From Pseudomonas fluorescens NCIMB 11764 (GTDB lineage Bacteria; Pseudomonadota; Gammaproteobacteria; Pseudomonadales; Pseudomonadaceae), in assembly GCF_000293885.2 (NCBI RefSeq), contig NZ_CP010945.1, forward strand, positions 5,786,001 through 5,850,000: a DNA stretch of 64,000 nucleotides. The letters run 5' to 3'. Positions 41,679 through 51,329 of this stretch are shown piece by piece; the stretch's first letter is position 1; each line of letters opens with the position of its first letter. The position numbers were made by a program, and so were the translations under genes. The notes below the pieces were generated by a model, which was given only the letters and a program-made list of their open reading frames with translations, ran no database searches and was not told where the DNA came from.

Positions 41679-42359
41679 ATGAAACTGCTGATCGTCGAAG
41701 ACCAACCGAAAACCGGCCACTACCTGCGCCAAGGCCTGGCCGAGGCCGGTTTCAACACGGAGCTGGCGGCTGACGGCAGCACCGGCCAGCAATTGGCGCT
41801 GAGCGGCGATTACGCGCTATTGATCCTCGATGTGATGCTGCCGGGGCGCGATGGCTGGCAGATCCTGCAAGCCGTGCGCAGCGCCGGCCTCGACACGCCG
41901 GTACTTTTTCTGACGGCACGAGATGCGGTGGAGGACCGGGTCCACGGCCTCGAACTCGGCGCCGACGATTACCTGGTCAAGCCGTTCGCCTTCTCCGAAC
42001 TGCTGGCCCGGGTTCGCAGCCTGTTGCGCCGTGGCAGTGCCGCGCCTCAGGAAACCAACCTGCAACTGGCCGATTTGCGCCTGGATCTGATCCGCCGCCG
42101 CGTCGAGCGCAGCGGCCAACGCATCGACCTGACCGCCAAGGAATTCGCCCTGCTGGAAATGCTCCTGCGACGTCAGGGCGAAGTGCTGCCCAAGTCGCTG
42201 ATCGCGTCCCAGGTCTGGGACATGAATTTCGACAGCGACACCAATGTCATCGAAGTCGCCATCCGCCGCTTGCGCCTGAAGATCGATGATGAGTTCCCGA
42301 ACAAGTTGATCCACACCGTGCGCGGCATGGGTTATGTCCTTGAAGAGCGTCCTGCCTGA
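41679..42359 (+). CDS. copR: Copper-responsive OmpR-family response regulator
   Basis: Regulator of 226 residues. The receiver has the acidic pair at E7-D8, the phosphoacceptor D51 in LILDVMLPG, and K in DYLVKPF. The C-terminal winged helix is clear ([15 protein letters not shown], then [15 protein letters not shown] and [13 protein letters not shown]). It matches CopR/CusR heavy-metal regulators in length and order. Its stop shares a base with the ATG of copS. Confidence 0.92.
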   Translation: MKLLIVEDQPKTGHYLRQGLAEAGFNTELAADGSTGQQLALSGDYALLILDVMLPGRDGWQILQAVRSAGLDTPVLFLTARDAVEDRVHGLELGADDYLVKPFAFSELLARVRSLLRRGSAAPQETNLQLADLRLDLIRRRVERSGQRIDLTAKEFALLEMLLRRQGEVLPKSLIASQVWDMNFDSDTNVIEVAIRRLRLKIDDEFPNKLIHTVRGMGYVLEERPA

Positions 42360-43708
42360 TGCGCCGACTGTCCTTGAGCAGCCGCCTGGCGCTGCTGTTT
42401 GCCGCCTGCACCGCCGTGGTTTCATTGTTCGCCGGGGTGTTGTTCAGTCGCGCCAGCGAGGCGCACTTCGTTGAGCTGGACCAGCAATTGCTGAGCGGCA
42501 AGTTGATTGGTTTGCGTCGAGCGCTTCACGATCTTCAGTCCAGCGAAAGCGAAGTCAGGCTGGCGGAAGAATTGAACCGTCAGGCGGATCTTTCACTGAG
42601 GATTACCGGCAGCGACGGCCAGCGTTGGTATGACAGTTCGACGCGCTTGCCCGACAAGCTGCCGCACAAACCGGGCTTGTCGACCATCAATGACAACGAC
42701 ACCGACTACCGCGTCCTGAATGCGCCGTTGTTTGTGGACAAGCCTGACTCACCGCAATTGACCCTGCTGCTGGACATCACCCATCACCAGCATTTTCTGC
42801 AGCGCATGCAACACCTGATCTGGCTCACCGTGGGTTTGTCGGCCCTGGCCACGGCGCTGCTCGGTGCCTGGGCGGCGCGCAGCGGTTTGCGTCCATTGCG
42901 CCGCATGAGTGCGGTCGCACGCGGTGTTTCGGCGCAATCGCTCAACGCGCGCCTGCCCGAAGACGACATGCCGCCAGAACTCGCGGAAATGGCCCACCAC
43001 TTCAACGCCATGCTCGGACGCCTCGACGACTCGTTTCAGCGGCTCTCGGCATTTTCTGCCGACATCGCCCATGAGCTGCGCACGCCGCTGTCGAACCTGC
43101 TGACGCACACCCAGGTCACCCTCACTCGCCCGCGCCCCATCGAGGATTACCGCGAAGCGCTGCACAGCAACCTCGAAGAAGTGCAATGGATGGCGCAACT
43201 GGTCAACGACATGTTGTACCTGGCCAAGGCTGACCATGGATTGTTGATGCCAAAACGTGAACAGCTGGAACTGGCGGAAGAAGCGGATGTGTTGCTGGAG
43301 TTTTTTGCACCGCTGGCCGAGGACGCCCAAGTGACGTTGAGCCGCGAAGGCACCGCGCGCCTGGTGGGAGACCGGAGTATGTTGCGCCGGGCGCTTTCGA
43401 ATTTGCTGGATAACGCGCTGCGGTTCACGCCGGCCAAGGGTGAGGTCAGGGTGCGGATTGTTGAGCGACCAGAAGGTTTGAGCCTGACGGTTGAGAACAG
43501 CGGCGATGGGATAGACGGGGTGTTGCTACCGCGACTCTTCGATCGCTTCTACCGGGCGGATCCGGCTCGACAAGAAGGCAGCAGTGAACATGCGGGGTTG
43601 GGATTGGCGATTACCCAGTCGATCGTTCGTGCCCATGGCGGGCAGATTCGTTGCGAATCGGCCGATGGATGGACCAGGTTTGTGATCGAGTTGCCAAAGA
43701 GAGATTGA
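42359..43708 (+). CDS. copS: Copper sensor histidine kinase
   Basis: Membrane kinase of 449 residues. First membrane span at about 9-30, periplasmic sensor part at about 31-152, second span at about 153-172 (IWLTVGLSALATALLGAW), HAMP at about 173-225, phosphoacceptor H238 in FSADIAHELRTPLSN, then the ATPase boxes N (LSNLLDNALRFTP), G1 (NSGDGI) and G2 (HAGLGLAITQSIV). The periplasmic part contains HH at about 142-143 (ITHHQHF), possible copper ligands. Translationally coupled to copR. Confidence 0.92.
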   Translation: MRRLSLSSRLALLFAACTAVVSLFAGVLFSRASEAHFVELDQQLLSGKLIGLRRALHDLQSSESEVRLAEELNRQADLSLRITGSDGQRWYDSSTRLPDKLPHKPGLSTINDNDTDYRVLNAPLFVDKPDSPQLTLLLDITHHQHFLQRMQHLIWLTVGLSALATALLGAWAARSGLRPLRRMSAVARGVSAQSLNARLPEDDMPPELAEMAHHFNAMLGRLDDSFQRLSAFSADIAHELRTPLSNLLTHTQVTLTRPRPIEDYREALHSNLEEVQWMAQLVNDMLYLAKADHGLLMPKREQLELAEEADVLLEFFAPLAEDAQVTLSREGTARLVGDRSMLRRALSNLLDNALRFTPAKGEVRVRIVERPEGLSLTVENSGDGIDGVLLPRLFDRFYRADPARQEGSSEHAGLGLAITQSIVRAHGGQIRCESADGWTRFVIELPKRD

Positions 43709-43723
43709 GGCAAGCAGTCTGGC

Positions 43724-43820
43724 CACATCGCGAGCAGGCTCGCCCCCACAGTAGATCGAGTTCAATCACACCGTAGTGCACGACTCATAACCCTGTGGGA
43801 GCGAGCCTGCTCGCGATGGC
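43724..43820. repeat. REP pair
   Basis: CACATCGCGAGCAGGCTCGCCCCCACAG and CCCTGTGGGAGCGAGCCTGCTCGCGATGG; between the convergent copS and lol operons. Confidence 0.92.
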
Positions 43821-43831
43821 AGTACAACTGA

Positions 43832-45076
43832 TTACGAATACCGCAACGCGTGAGCCGGCTCGATCTTCGCCGCACGCCACGCCGGGTATACCGTGGCAAG
43901 GAAGCTCAACACAAACCCCGCCGAGCAGATCAACAACACATCCCCGCCCTGCAACTCCGAAGGCAGGTTACTGACGAAATACACATCGGAACTGAAGATG
44001 TGTTGCCCGCTCACCCGCTCCATCCAGCCCACCAACTCACTCACGTTCAGTGCGGCGATCACGCCGAGCACGCCGCCGATCAAGGTGCCAACCACCCCGA
44101 TCACCGTGCCCTGGACCATGAAGATCGCCATGATCTGTCGTGGCGTGGCGCCGATGGTGCGCAGGATCGCGATGTCCGCGCCTTTGTCGTTCACCACCAT
44201 GATCAGGGTGGCGATGATGTTGAACGCCGCTACCGCAACGATCATCAGCAACAACAGGCCGATCATGGTTTTTTCCATTTTCATCGCGCTGAACAGGCTG
44301 CCCTGGGTGTGGGTCCAGTCGTCAGCCTTGTAAGCGGCGCCCAAGCCGCCAGCGATGTCGCTGGAAACCTGCGGCGCCGCGTACAAATCTTTCACCGCCA
44401 GGCGCACGCTCTGCACCTGATTCGGCTCCCAATGCTGCATCTGCGCGGCATCGGCGACGTGGATCAGCGCCATCGAGCCGTCCAGCTCGGCACCCACCTT
44501 AAACACGCCAACCACGTTCAGTCGCTGCATGCGCGGGGTAATTCCGCCCGGCGCGTTGCTGACTTCCGGCACGATCAGGGTGATCTTGTCGCCGACATTC
44601 AAGCGGAAGCGTCTTGCCGTAATCTCACCGATCACTACACCGAACTCACCCGGTTTCAAGGCATCGAGACGGCCCTGAACGATGTGCTGGGCAACGATCG
44701 AGACCTTGCCTTCCAGTGCCGGATCGACGCCGCTGACCTGAATCGGCTGCATCGTGCCTTTATAGGAGAGCATGCCTTCCATCTCGGTGAACGGCACGGC
44801 GGCGGTCACTTCCGGGTTTTTCATCGCGGCGGCGGCCACCGGCTGCCAATCGTCGATCGGCTTGACGCCGACGATGGTTGCGTGGGGCACCATGCCGAGG
44901 ATGCGCGAGCTCATTTCGCGCTGGAAGCCGTTCATGACCGACAACACCACGATCATCGCCAGCACGCCGAGGGCGAGGCCGATCATCGAGGTCATCGAGA
45001 TGAACGAAACAAAGCGATTGCGGCGCTTGGCGCGGGTATAGCGCGTGCCGATAAAGATCGATAACGGTCTGAACAT
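43832..45076 (-). CDS. lolE: Lipoprotein-releasing ABC transporter permease (LolC/E family), distal gene
   Basis: Inner-membrane protein of 414 residues of the LolCDE complex, which extracts lipoproteins and hands them to LolA. Four membrane spans: one at about 25-50 ([21 protein letters not shown]), a large periplasmic domain at about 50-265, and three spans in the C-terminal third ([61 protein letters not shown]). It is about half identical in motif to the gene at 45832, from which it probably arose by duplication. LolC and LolE naming of the two permeases is not certain. Start ATG at 45076 (MFRPL as in the paralogue). Confidence 0.88.
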   Translation of the reverse strand: MFRPLSIFIGTRYTRAKRRNRFVSFISMTSMIGLALGVLAMIVVLSVMNGFQREMSSRILGMVPHATIVGVKPIDDWQPVAAAAMKNPEVTAAVPFTEMEGMLSYKGTMQPIQVSGVDPALEGKVSIVAQHIVQGRLDALKPGEFGVVIGEITARRFRLNVGDKITLIVPEVSNAPGGITPRMQRLNVVGVFKVGAELDGSMALIHVADAAQMQHWEPNQVQSVRLAVKDLYAAPQVSSDIAGGLGAAYKADDWTHTQGSLFSAMKMEKTMIGLLLLMIVAVAAFNIIATLIMVVNDKGADIAILRTIGATPRQIMAIFMVQGTVIGVVGTLIGGVLGVIAALNVSELVGWMERVSGQHIFSSDVYFVSNLPSELQGGDVLLICSAGFVLSFLATVYPAWRAAKIEPAHALRYS

Positions 45077-45102
45077 TCGCTGGGGCACCGTATAAAAACA
45101 AA

Positions 45103-45135
45103 AAGACCCGACGTCTTTTCAGACATCGGGTTTCG
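45103..45135 (-). other. Intercistronic hairpin between lolD and the distal permease gene
   Basis: AGACCCGACGTCT and AGACATCGGGT form an 11-bp stem with one mismatch around a short TTTTC loop; on the minus strand it is followed by CTTTTTGTTTTT. This looks like a terminator inside the operon, which could reduce expression of the last permease gene. Confidence 0.7.
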
Positions 45136-45140
45136 ACCAA

Positions 45141-45839
45141 TCAGATAGGCGTCAGGCAACCTTCCTGCAAATGCAGGACGCGATCCATCTGGCGAGCCAG
45201 GTTCATGTCGTGGGTCACCACCAGGAACGCCGTGCGCATCGAGGTGCTGAGTTCCAGCATCAAATCCTGAATACCTTGGGCGGTGTGGGAGTCGAGGTTG
45301 CCGGTCGGCTCGTCGAGCATCACCAGGCCTGGCTTGTTGACCAGGGCGCGGGCGATGGCCACACGCTGACGTTCGCCACCGGACAATTCCGCCGGTTTGT
45401 GCTCGAGGCGATGGCCCAGCCCTACCCGCTCCAGCAACGCCGTCGCACGCTGGCGCGCTTCCGGGATCGCGGTCTTGCCGATCAGCAGCGGCATGCAGAC
45501 GTTTTCCAGTGCGGTGAACTCCGGCAGCAAATGGTGGAACTGGTACACGAACCCGAGGGAACGGTTACGCAGCAGGCCACGATTCTTCTCGCTCAGAGCC
45601 GAAAGTTCTTGGCCGTCGAGCCAGACGCTGCCCTTGGTTGGCGTATCGAGGCCGCCCAGCAGGTTGAGCAAGGTACTTTTGCCCGACCCCGACGTGCCGA
45701 CGATCGCTACGCGCTCACCCGGATGCAGCTCCAGTTGCAGACCGGCCAGAACCTCTACCGACTCCGGGCCTTCCTCGTAGGATTTGCCCAGGTTGCGGCA
45801 GCTCAAGATTGCTTTATCACTCATGCCCGACTCACTCAT
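45141..45839 (-). CDS. lolD: Lipoprotein-releasing system ATP-binding protein
   Basis: ATPase of 232 residues. Walker A is GTSGSGKST (about 51-59), Q-loop [20 protein letters not shown], which is the typical LolD/MacB-like stretch, signature [15 protein letters not shown], Walker [13 protein letters not shown]-loop VVTHD. Start: ATG at 45839 with GGAGG at 8-9 bp, overlapping the end of the upstream permease gene by 8 bp; a second ATG five codons later is possible. Confidence 0.94.
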   Translation of the reverse strand: MSESGMSDKAILSCRNLGKSYEEGPESVEVLAGLQLELHPGERVAIVGTSGSGKSTLLNLLGGLDTPTKGSVWLDGQELSALSEKNRGLLRNRSLGFVYQFHHLLPEFTALENVCMPLLIGKTAIPEARQRATALLERVGLGHRLEHKPAELSGGERQRVAIARALVNKPGLVMLDEPTGNLDSHTAQGIQDLMLELSTSMRTAFLVVTHDMNLARQMDRVLHLQEGCLTPI

Positions 45840-47082
45840 AACGTAGCGCCTCCGCAGGCTGGGTGCGCGCGGCACGCCAGGCTGGATACAGGGTGGCGAG
45901 GAAACTCAGGATCAACGCGGCGGCGCAGACCATCAACACATCCTGGCTCTGCACTTGCGACGGCAGGTAATCGATGAAGTACACGTCGGCGTTGAGGAAC
46001 TTGTGGCCGATCAGGCCTTCGAGGGCCGAGATTGCGGCACTGACGTTCAGCGCGGCGAAGATACCAACCACGGCGCCGATCAGCGTGCCAACCACACCGA
46101 TGACGGTGCCCTGCACCATGAAGATCGCCATGATCGAACCCGGCGTGGCGCCGAGGGTGCGCAGAATGGCGATGTCGCCCTTCTTGTCGTTCACCACCAT
46201 CACCAGCGTGGAAATGATGTTGAACGCAGCCACGGCAACGATCAGCAGCAACAGCAAACCGATCATGGCTTTTTCCATGCGGATCGCCTGATACAGGTTG
46301 CCATGGGTGCGCGTCCAGTCGCGGGCGTAGAAATGGTCTTCACCGAGTTGCTGGGCGATGTTCCATGCGGTACGCGGGGCCTGGAACAGGTCGTCGAACT
46401 TCAGGCGGATGCCCTGCACCTGATCCGGTTTCCAGCGGTGCAGCTTCGCCAGGTCCTGCAGGTTGGTGACGCCCAGGTAACCGTCGATCTCGCCCGCGCC
46501 GACATGGAAGATGCCGACCACGGTGAAGCGTTTCATGCGCGGGAACATGCCGGCCGGGGTCACGGTGACTTCCGGCGCGACGAAGGTCAGCTTGTCGCCA
46601 ATGGCCGCGCCGAGCTTGGCGGCCGCCTTGTCGCCGATGACGATGCCGAAACTGCCCGGTGCGAGGTCATCGAGTTTGCCCTGCAGCATGAACTTGTCGA
46701 TGATCGACACCTGGCGTTCCAGCGCCGGGTCGATGGCATTGAGCAGCACTTTGGAGACTTTGCCGTTGTTGGTCAGCAACCCCTGCATCTGGGTGAACGG
46801 CGCCACGGCCGTCACTTGCGGGTTCTGCTTGACCTTGGCGGCGAGGTCTTGCCAGTCGCTGATCGGCTCGCCGGACTCGATGGTCGCGTGGGGCACCATG
46901 CCCAGCACGCGGGTGCGCATCTCATGATCGAAGCCGTTCATGACCGACAGCACCACGATCATCACGATCACGCCAAGGGCAAGACCGATCATCGAAGTCA
47001 GGGAAATGAACGACACAAAATGATTGCGACGCTTTGCACGGGTATAACGCGTGCCAATAAATACGAAGAGAGGTCTGAACAT
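45832..47082 (-). CDS. lolC: Lipoprotein-releasing ABC transporter permease (LolC/E family), proximal gene
   Basis: First gene of the lol operon, 416 residues, with the same plan as the distal permease: span at about 27-50 ([21 protein letters not shown]), large periplasmic domain, three C-terminal spans. The start [25 protein letters not shown] is almost the same as that of the paralogue ([20 protein letters not shown]), showing the duplication. The P. aeruginosa locus has the same permease-ATPase-permease order. Confidence 0.92.
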   Translation of the reverse strand: MFRPLFVFIGTRYTRAKRRNHFVSFISLTSMIGLALGVIVMIVVLSVMNGFDHEMRTRVLGMVPHATIESGEPISDWQDLAAKVKQNPQVTAVAPFTQMQGLLTNNGKVSKVLLNAIDPALERQVSIIDKFMLQGKLDDLAPGSFGIVIGDKAAAKLGAAIGDKLTFVAPEVTVTPAGMFPRMKRFTVVGIFHVGAGEIDGYLGVTNLQDLAKLHRWKPDQVQGIRLKFDDLFQAPRTAWNIAQQLGEDHFYARDWTRTHGNLYQAIRMEKAMIGLLLLLIVAVAAFNIISTLVMVVNDKKGDIAILRTLGATPGSIMAIFMVQGTVIGVVGTLIGAVVGIFAALNVSAAISALEGLIGHKFLNADVYFIDYLPSQVQSQDVLMVCAAALILSFLATLYPAWRAARTQPAEALRYE

Positions 47083-47176
47083 GTCGGGGCTTGTTCGGAG
47101 GGAAAAGGAACGTCCTTGTGGCGGGGGTCGATAACCAGCTTTACACTCAGACCACCGCCGCTACCATGGGTTCGCC

Positions 47177-47755
47177 ATGTCGACATTAGATGAAGAAGAT
47201 CGCCGCGAATACTACCGTATCGAGGACACGATCGCACTGGAAATTCGGCCCCTGTCCGCTCCCGAAGCCGCAGGCCAGGAAGTGTTGCAGGATGCTTCCC
47301 CACTCTTCAACCTGCTCAGCGAACTGCACCTGAGCGAATTCGAATCGCAACACCTGTTGCGCCAGATCAGCGAGCGCGACCGCAACCTCGCGGCGTTCCT
47401 GAAATCCCAGAACAAACGCATCGATCTGCTCAGCCAGGTGATCGCCATCACCGTGCTCGGACAGATCGGCGAGCCGCAGCCTGTGATCATCTCCGAGGGT
47501 GGCGTCGACTTCCAGCACCCCACACCGATTGCCGCGGGCACGCACCTGTCGGTGAAACTGGTGCTGATGCCGCAAGCCCTCGGCCTGTTGCTGCGGGCGC
47601 GCGTTACCCATTGCGATCGCAAGGGCGACGGCTACGACGTCGGCACCGAGTTCGAACGTCCGACCGATGCCCAGCGCCAACTGCTGGCCCGCTACATTTT
47701 GCAGAAGCAGGCCCAGGAACGACGCCTGGCCCGCGAAAACGAATCAGGCATTTAA
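47177..47755 (+). CDS. PilZ-domain protein, larger form
   Basis: Protein of 192 residues. RREYYRIED near the N-terminus and the middle part (FLKSQNKRIDLLSQVIAI) recall PilZ-type proteins; the C-terminal half reads as the six-stranded barrel (VIISEGGVDFQHPTPIAAGTHL ... DGYDVGTEFERP). The D/NxSxxG part is replaced by ISEGGVDF, so c-di-GMP binding is uncertain. It lies upstream of the GDPD gene at 14 bp and divergent from the lol operon, as in P. aeruginosa. Confidence 0.8.
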   Translation: MSTLDEEDRREYYRIEDTIALEIRPLSAPEAAGQEVLQDASPLFNLLSELHLSEFESQHLLRQISERDRNLAAFLKSQNKRIDLLSQVIAITVLGQIGEPQPVIISEGGVDFQHPTPIAAGTHLSVKLVLMPQALGLLLRARVTHCDRKGDGYDVGTEFERPTDAQRQLLARYILQKQAQERRLARENESGI

Positions 47756-47769
47756 ATTAAGGAAGAACC

Positions 47770-48492
47770 GTGACCCTCATCTACGGCCATCGCGGCGCCA
47801 AGGGCGAAGCACCGGAAAACACCCTGACCGGCTTTCAGGAATGCCTCAAGCACGGCGTGCGCCGCTGCGAACTGGACCTGCACCTGTCCATGGACAACGA
47901 GTTGATGGTCATTCATGACCCGACCCTCAAGCGCACCACCGACCGCCGCGGCAAGGTGGTCGAGCACACCGCTGCCGAGCTGGTGACCTACGACGCACGC
48001 AAGGGTGGCCCGGGCTGGATCAAGCCGTGCCCGATCCCGACGCTGGAAGAACTGTTCGAGAAATGCGACTTCGAGCACTGGCAGCTGGAAGTCAAAAGCG
48101 CTTCACGCACCCGCGCCGCGACCACCGTGTTGGCAATTCGCGAAATGGCCCAGCGTTTTGGCATGCTCGACAAGGTCACCATCACCTCGAGTTCGCGAGA
48201 AGTGCTGAAAGCGGCTTTGGACCTGGTGCCGGACGTGTCCCGCGGACTGGTGGCCGAATACGCCTGGCTCGACCCGCTGAAGGTCGCGGCAAGCTATGGC
48301 TGTGAAATTCTGGCGCTGAACTGGACCCTGTGTACGCCGGAACGCCTGGAGAAGGCGCAGCGTCAGGGGTTGCATGTGTCGGTGTGGACAGTCAACGAGC
48401 CCGCGCTGATGCGCAGACTCGCCGACTTCGGCGTTGACAGCCTGATTACAGACTTTCCCGGTTTGGCCACTGCCACGCTCGAGAATTGCTGA
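47770..48492 (+). CDS. Glycerophosphodiester phosphodiesterase
   Basis: Enzyme of 240 residues that hydrolyses glycerophosphodiesters to glycerol 3-phosphate and an alcohol. Signature residues: YGHRGAKGEAPENTLTGF (catalytic His and Glu/Asn), ELDLHLSMDNELMVIHDPTLKRTT (metal-binding E/D and second catalytic His), and WTVNEP near the C-terminus. There is no signal peptide, so it is cytosolic, like UgpQ. The start is GTG at 47770 preceded by AAGGAAG. Co-transcribed with the PilZ-like gene. Confidence 0.93.
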   Translation: MTLIYGHRGAKGEAPENTLTGFQECLKHGVRRCELDLHLSMDNELMVIHDPTLKRTTDRRGKVVEHTAAELVTYDARKGGPGWIKPCPIPTLEELFEKCDFEHWQLEVKSASRTRAATTVLAIREMAQRFGMLDKVTITSSSREVLKAALDLVPDVSRGLVAEYAWLDPLKVAASYGCEILALNWTLCTPERLEKAQRQGLHVSVWTVNEPALMRRLADFGVDSLITDFPGLATATLENC

Positions 48493-48499
48493 AATCGGT

Positions 48500-48530
48500 C
48501 TCCCCGGCCGGCTCAGGCCACCGGCCGGAG
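48500..48530. terminator. GC-rich hairpin between convergent GDPD and sthA genes
   Basis: CTCCCCGGCCGG ... CCGGCCGGAG with a 9-base loop; a run of A's follows on the + strand, i.e. a T-run for the minus direction is lacking. Probable terminator. Confidence 0.6.
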
Positions 48531-48534
48531 CCAC

Positions 48535-49929
48535 TCAAAAAAGCCGGTTGAGGCCATCGTACGCCGCTACCCGATAGGCTTCGGCCATGGTCGGGTAGTT
48601 GAACGTCGTGTTGACGAAGTACTTCAGCGTGTTCAATTCGCCCGGCTGGCTCATGATCGCCTGACCGATGTGCACGATCTCCGACGCCTGATAACCGAAG
48701 CAGTGAACGCCCAGCACTTCCAGCGTCTCGCGGTGGAACAGGATCTTCAGCATGCCCTGAGGCTCGCCGGCAATCTGCGCACGCGCCATGCTCTTGAAGA
48801 ATGCCTTGCCGACTTCATACGGCACTTTGGCCTGCGTCAGCTCCTGCTCGTTCTTGCCGATCGAGCTGATTTCCGGAATGGTGTAGATGCCGGTCGGCAC
48901 GTCATTCACGAAGCGCCAGCTGTTGTTGTCGACGATGCTGCCAGCGGCCGAACGGCCCTGGTCGTGCGCGGCACTGGCCAGGCTCGGCCAGCCGATCACG
49001 TCACCGGCACCGTAGATGTTCGGTACGCAGGTGCGGTAGGCCTCGTCGACTTCGATCTGGCCACGGCTGTTGACCTTGACGCCGATATTTTCCAGGCCCA
49101 GCTGATCGGTGTTACCGGTTCGGCCGTTGCACCAGAGCAAGGCGTCGGCCTTGATCTTCTTGCCGGACTTGAGGTGCAGGATCACGCCGTTGTCCACACC
49201 TTCGACGCGGTCGTAGTCTTCGTTATGGCGAACCGTGATGTTGTTGTTGCTGAAGTGGTAGCTCAGCGCCTGGGAAATTTCCGAGTCGAGAAAGCTCAGC
49301 AACTGACCACGGTTGTCCACCAGCTCGACCAGCACGCCCAGACCGCTGAAGATCGACGCGTATTCGCAACCGATTACCCCAGCGCCGTAAACGATGAGTT
49401 TGCGCGGGGTGTGGCCGAGGCTGAGGATGGTGTCGCTATCGTAGATACGCGGGTGATGGAAATCGATGTCCGCCGGGCGATAAGGACGCGAGCCGGTGGC
49501 GATGATGATGTGCTTGGCCACCAGTTTTTCGACCACGCCATTGGCGCAGACCACTTCGATGGTTTGCTCGTCGGCAAAGCTGCCGGTGCCGAAGAACACG
49601 TCGACGCGGTTACGGGCGTAGTAGCCAGTGCGCGAAGCGACTTGTTTGGAAATGACTTTCTCGGCGCTTTTCAGTACGTCCGGGAACGAAAACCAGCGCG
49701 GCTCACCAATGGCCCGGAACATCGGGTTGGTGTTGAACTGCATGATCTGCCGGACCGAGTGACGCAGTGCCTTGGACGGGATGGTACCCAGGTGGGTGCA
49801 GTTGCCGCCGACCTGGCGACGGCTGTCGACCATCGCCACCTTGCGCCCTGCTTTGGCGGCGTTCATTGCCGCGCCTTCTCCCGCCGGGCCGGAACCCAGC
49901 ACCACCACGTCGTAGTTGTAGACAGCCAT
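48535..49929 (-). CDS. sthA: Soluble pyridine nucleotide transhydrogenase
   Basis: Flavoprotein of 464 residues that moves reducing equivalents between NADPH and NAD+. FAD motif [18 protein letters not shown](P) motif [15 protein letters not shown], and the C-terminal dimer domain [18 protein letters not shown]. As in other SthA proteins the redox disulfide of the family is lost: [15 protein letters not shown] has T at the position of the second cysteine. The order GDPD-sthA-apbE follows P. aeruginosa. Confidence 0.96.
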   Translation of the reverse strand: MAVYNYDVVVLGSGPAGEGAAMNAAKAGRKVAMVDSRRQVGGNCTHLGTIPSKALRHSVRQIMQFNTNPMFRAIGEPRWFSFPDVLKSAEKVISKQVASRTGYYARNRVDVFFGTGSFADEQTIEVVCANGVVEKLVAKHIIIATGSRPYRPADIDFHHPRIYDSDTILSLGHTPRKLIVYGAGVIGCEYASIFSGLGVLVELVDNRGQLLSFLDSEISQALSYHFSNNNITVRHNEDYDRVEGVDNGVILHLKSGKKIKADALLWCNGRTGNTDQLGLENIGVKVNSRGQIEVDEAYRTCVPNIYGAGDVIGWPSLASAAHDQGRSAAGSIVDNNSWRFVNDVPTGIYTIPEISSIGKNEQELTQAKVPYEVGKAFFKSMARAQIAGEPQGMLKILFHRETLEVLGVHCFGYQASEIVHIGQAIMSQPGELNTLKYFVNTTFNYPTMAEAYRVAAYDGLNRLF

Positions 49930-50136
49930 GCGTACTCCTCAGAACAGGCCGCGGCGCCCTCGGCTCCTGCGGCTAAATCACGCCGATCTGCGGCGTGAAG
50001 GAACAATTTGGGGCCAGTGCAGAACCCGGACACAGTCTATAGAAGCGTCAACGCCGCGCACATTAACCCTTGGTCGCGTCGTAGGCTACTTTTGCCTGCA
50101 CTACAACGCCAGTCTTCAATGCGCGAATCGCCGCAA

Positions 50137-51153
50137 TCATTCGGTTTTACCGCCACTGAGGCGTTCAAAAGCCTGATTGGTTCGTGTGACGAAACCTGTA
50201 TCGGCACGAATCACAAAGAATGCACCGATATTGTGAGTTTCGGCATAGTCCCAACCCCGTTCAGGACCGAGAATCAGCAACAGCGTCGATAAGCCATCGG
50301 CCATCAACGCTGAAGGATGAATCACCGTGACCGACGCCAGGGCGTGTAAGACCGGCGCACCGGTGTGGGCATCAAGGGTGTGGGAATAACGTTTCCCATC
50401 CTGCTGAAAATAATTGCGGTAGTCCCCGGAAGTGGACACGCCATAGCCGTCCACATTGATGATGCGCTGAGCCACTTGCTGGTCATCGCGGGGCTCCTCC
50501 AACGCAATCTTCCAGGGCGAACCGTCGGGTTTCTTGCCCGCTGCCTTGAGTTCGCCAGTGACTTCGGCGAGGTAGTTGTGGATGTCCATGGCTTCGAGCC
50601 TTGCGGCAATGGTGTCGACCGCGTAGCCCGCCGCGATGCTATTGAAATCGACCTCGACGGCCGCGTCCTTGCACAGCTGATCACCCTCGATGCGCAAGTG
50701 GGTGTGGCCGACGCGTTGCTGCATCTCGGCAAGCGCTTCGGCGCTCGGGACTTTTTCTTCACGCGCCTGCGGACCGAATCCCCATAGGTTGAGCAGCGGT
50801 TCCACCGTCAAGTCGAAGGAGCCGTCGCTTTGGGACGACAACTGCTCGCCCACACGGATCAATTCGAGTACAGGGCCGGGCATGACCTGGCAGCGGCCGG
50901 CCGGCAATGCGTTGAAGCGAGCAGTGTCCGAGTCGCTGCGATAGGTCGAGAATTGGCGATCCACTTCAGCGAGGATATTTTCTACTTCGACCTGCACCGC
51001 TTTCGGCCCGGGCGCAGAGGAATGTCTTACGTATTGGATGGAATAACGACTGCCCATGGTCGGGCCGTCGAAGCGTTCCAGGCTGGCGCCGTTGCCACAA
51101 CCGGACAAAACGCCGGCCAGCACCATAAGTCCACCCCACCGTCCAGTTAACAA
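50137..51153 (-). CDS. apbE: FAD:protein FMN transferase (ApbE), lipoprotein
   Basis: Protein of 338 residues that covalently attaches FMN to target flavoproteins such as NqrB/NqrC. The start is taken as TTG at 51153: it has AGGGGAG ahead and gives a compact lipoprotein signal with lipobox VLSGC (C19). Motifs: [53 protein letters not shown] and the Mg-binding [10 protein letters not shown], with [14 protein letters not shown] near the end. In P. aeruginosa nqr genes lie next to it; here the neighbour is an MFS gene, so the target of flavinylation is not obvious. Confidence 0.92.
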   Translation of the reverse strand: MLTGRWGGLMVLAGVLSGCGNGASLERFDGPTMGSRYSIQYVRHSSAPGPKAVQVEVENILAEVDRQFSTYRSDSDTARFNALPAGRCQVMPGPVLELIRVGEQLSSQSDGSFDLTVEPLLNLWGFGPQAREEKVPSAEALAEMQQRVGHTHLRIEGDQLCKDAAVEVDFNSIAAGYAVDTIAARLEAMDIHNYLAEVTGELKAAGKKPDGSPWKIALEEPRDDQQVAQRIINVDGYGVSTSGDYRNYFQQDGKRYSHTLDAHTGAPVLHALASVTVIHPSALMADGLSTLLLILGPERGWDYAETHNIGAFFVIRADTGFVTRTNQAFERLSGGKTE

Positions 51154-51245
51154 ATCTTCATCTCCCCTCAAAACCGCGCCCGCCATTATGGGGCTCAGAG
51201 CGCATGAGAGCGAGATCTGCCAGCGCCCGTGAGCCAGACGCAAAA

Positions 51246-51286
51246 CCTGTGGCCGCGAGAGCGACTTGCCGATCTCGTTCCCACAA
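51246..51286. repeat. Short REP-like palindrome
   Basis: CCTGTGGCCGCGAGAGCGAC and GATCTCGTTCCCACAAG form a degraded REP hairpin upstream of the MFS gene. Confidence 0.6.
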
Positions 51287-51329
51287 GCGCAGCGTTTCAA
51301 ACAAGATTTACCAGCGCGAGTACCTACAA

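Noticed and set aside
48670..49998. 442-codon open frame opposite sthA
   Set aside because: Shadow; sthA is clear on the minus strand.
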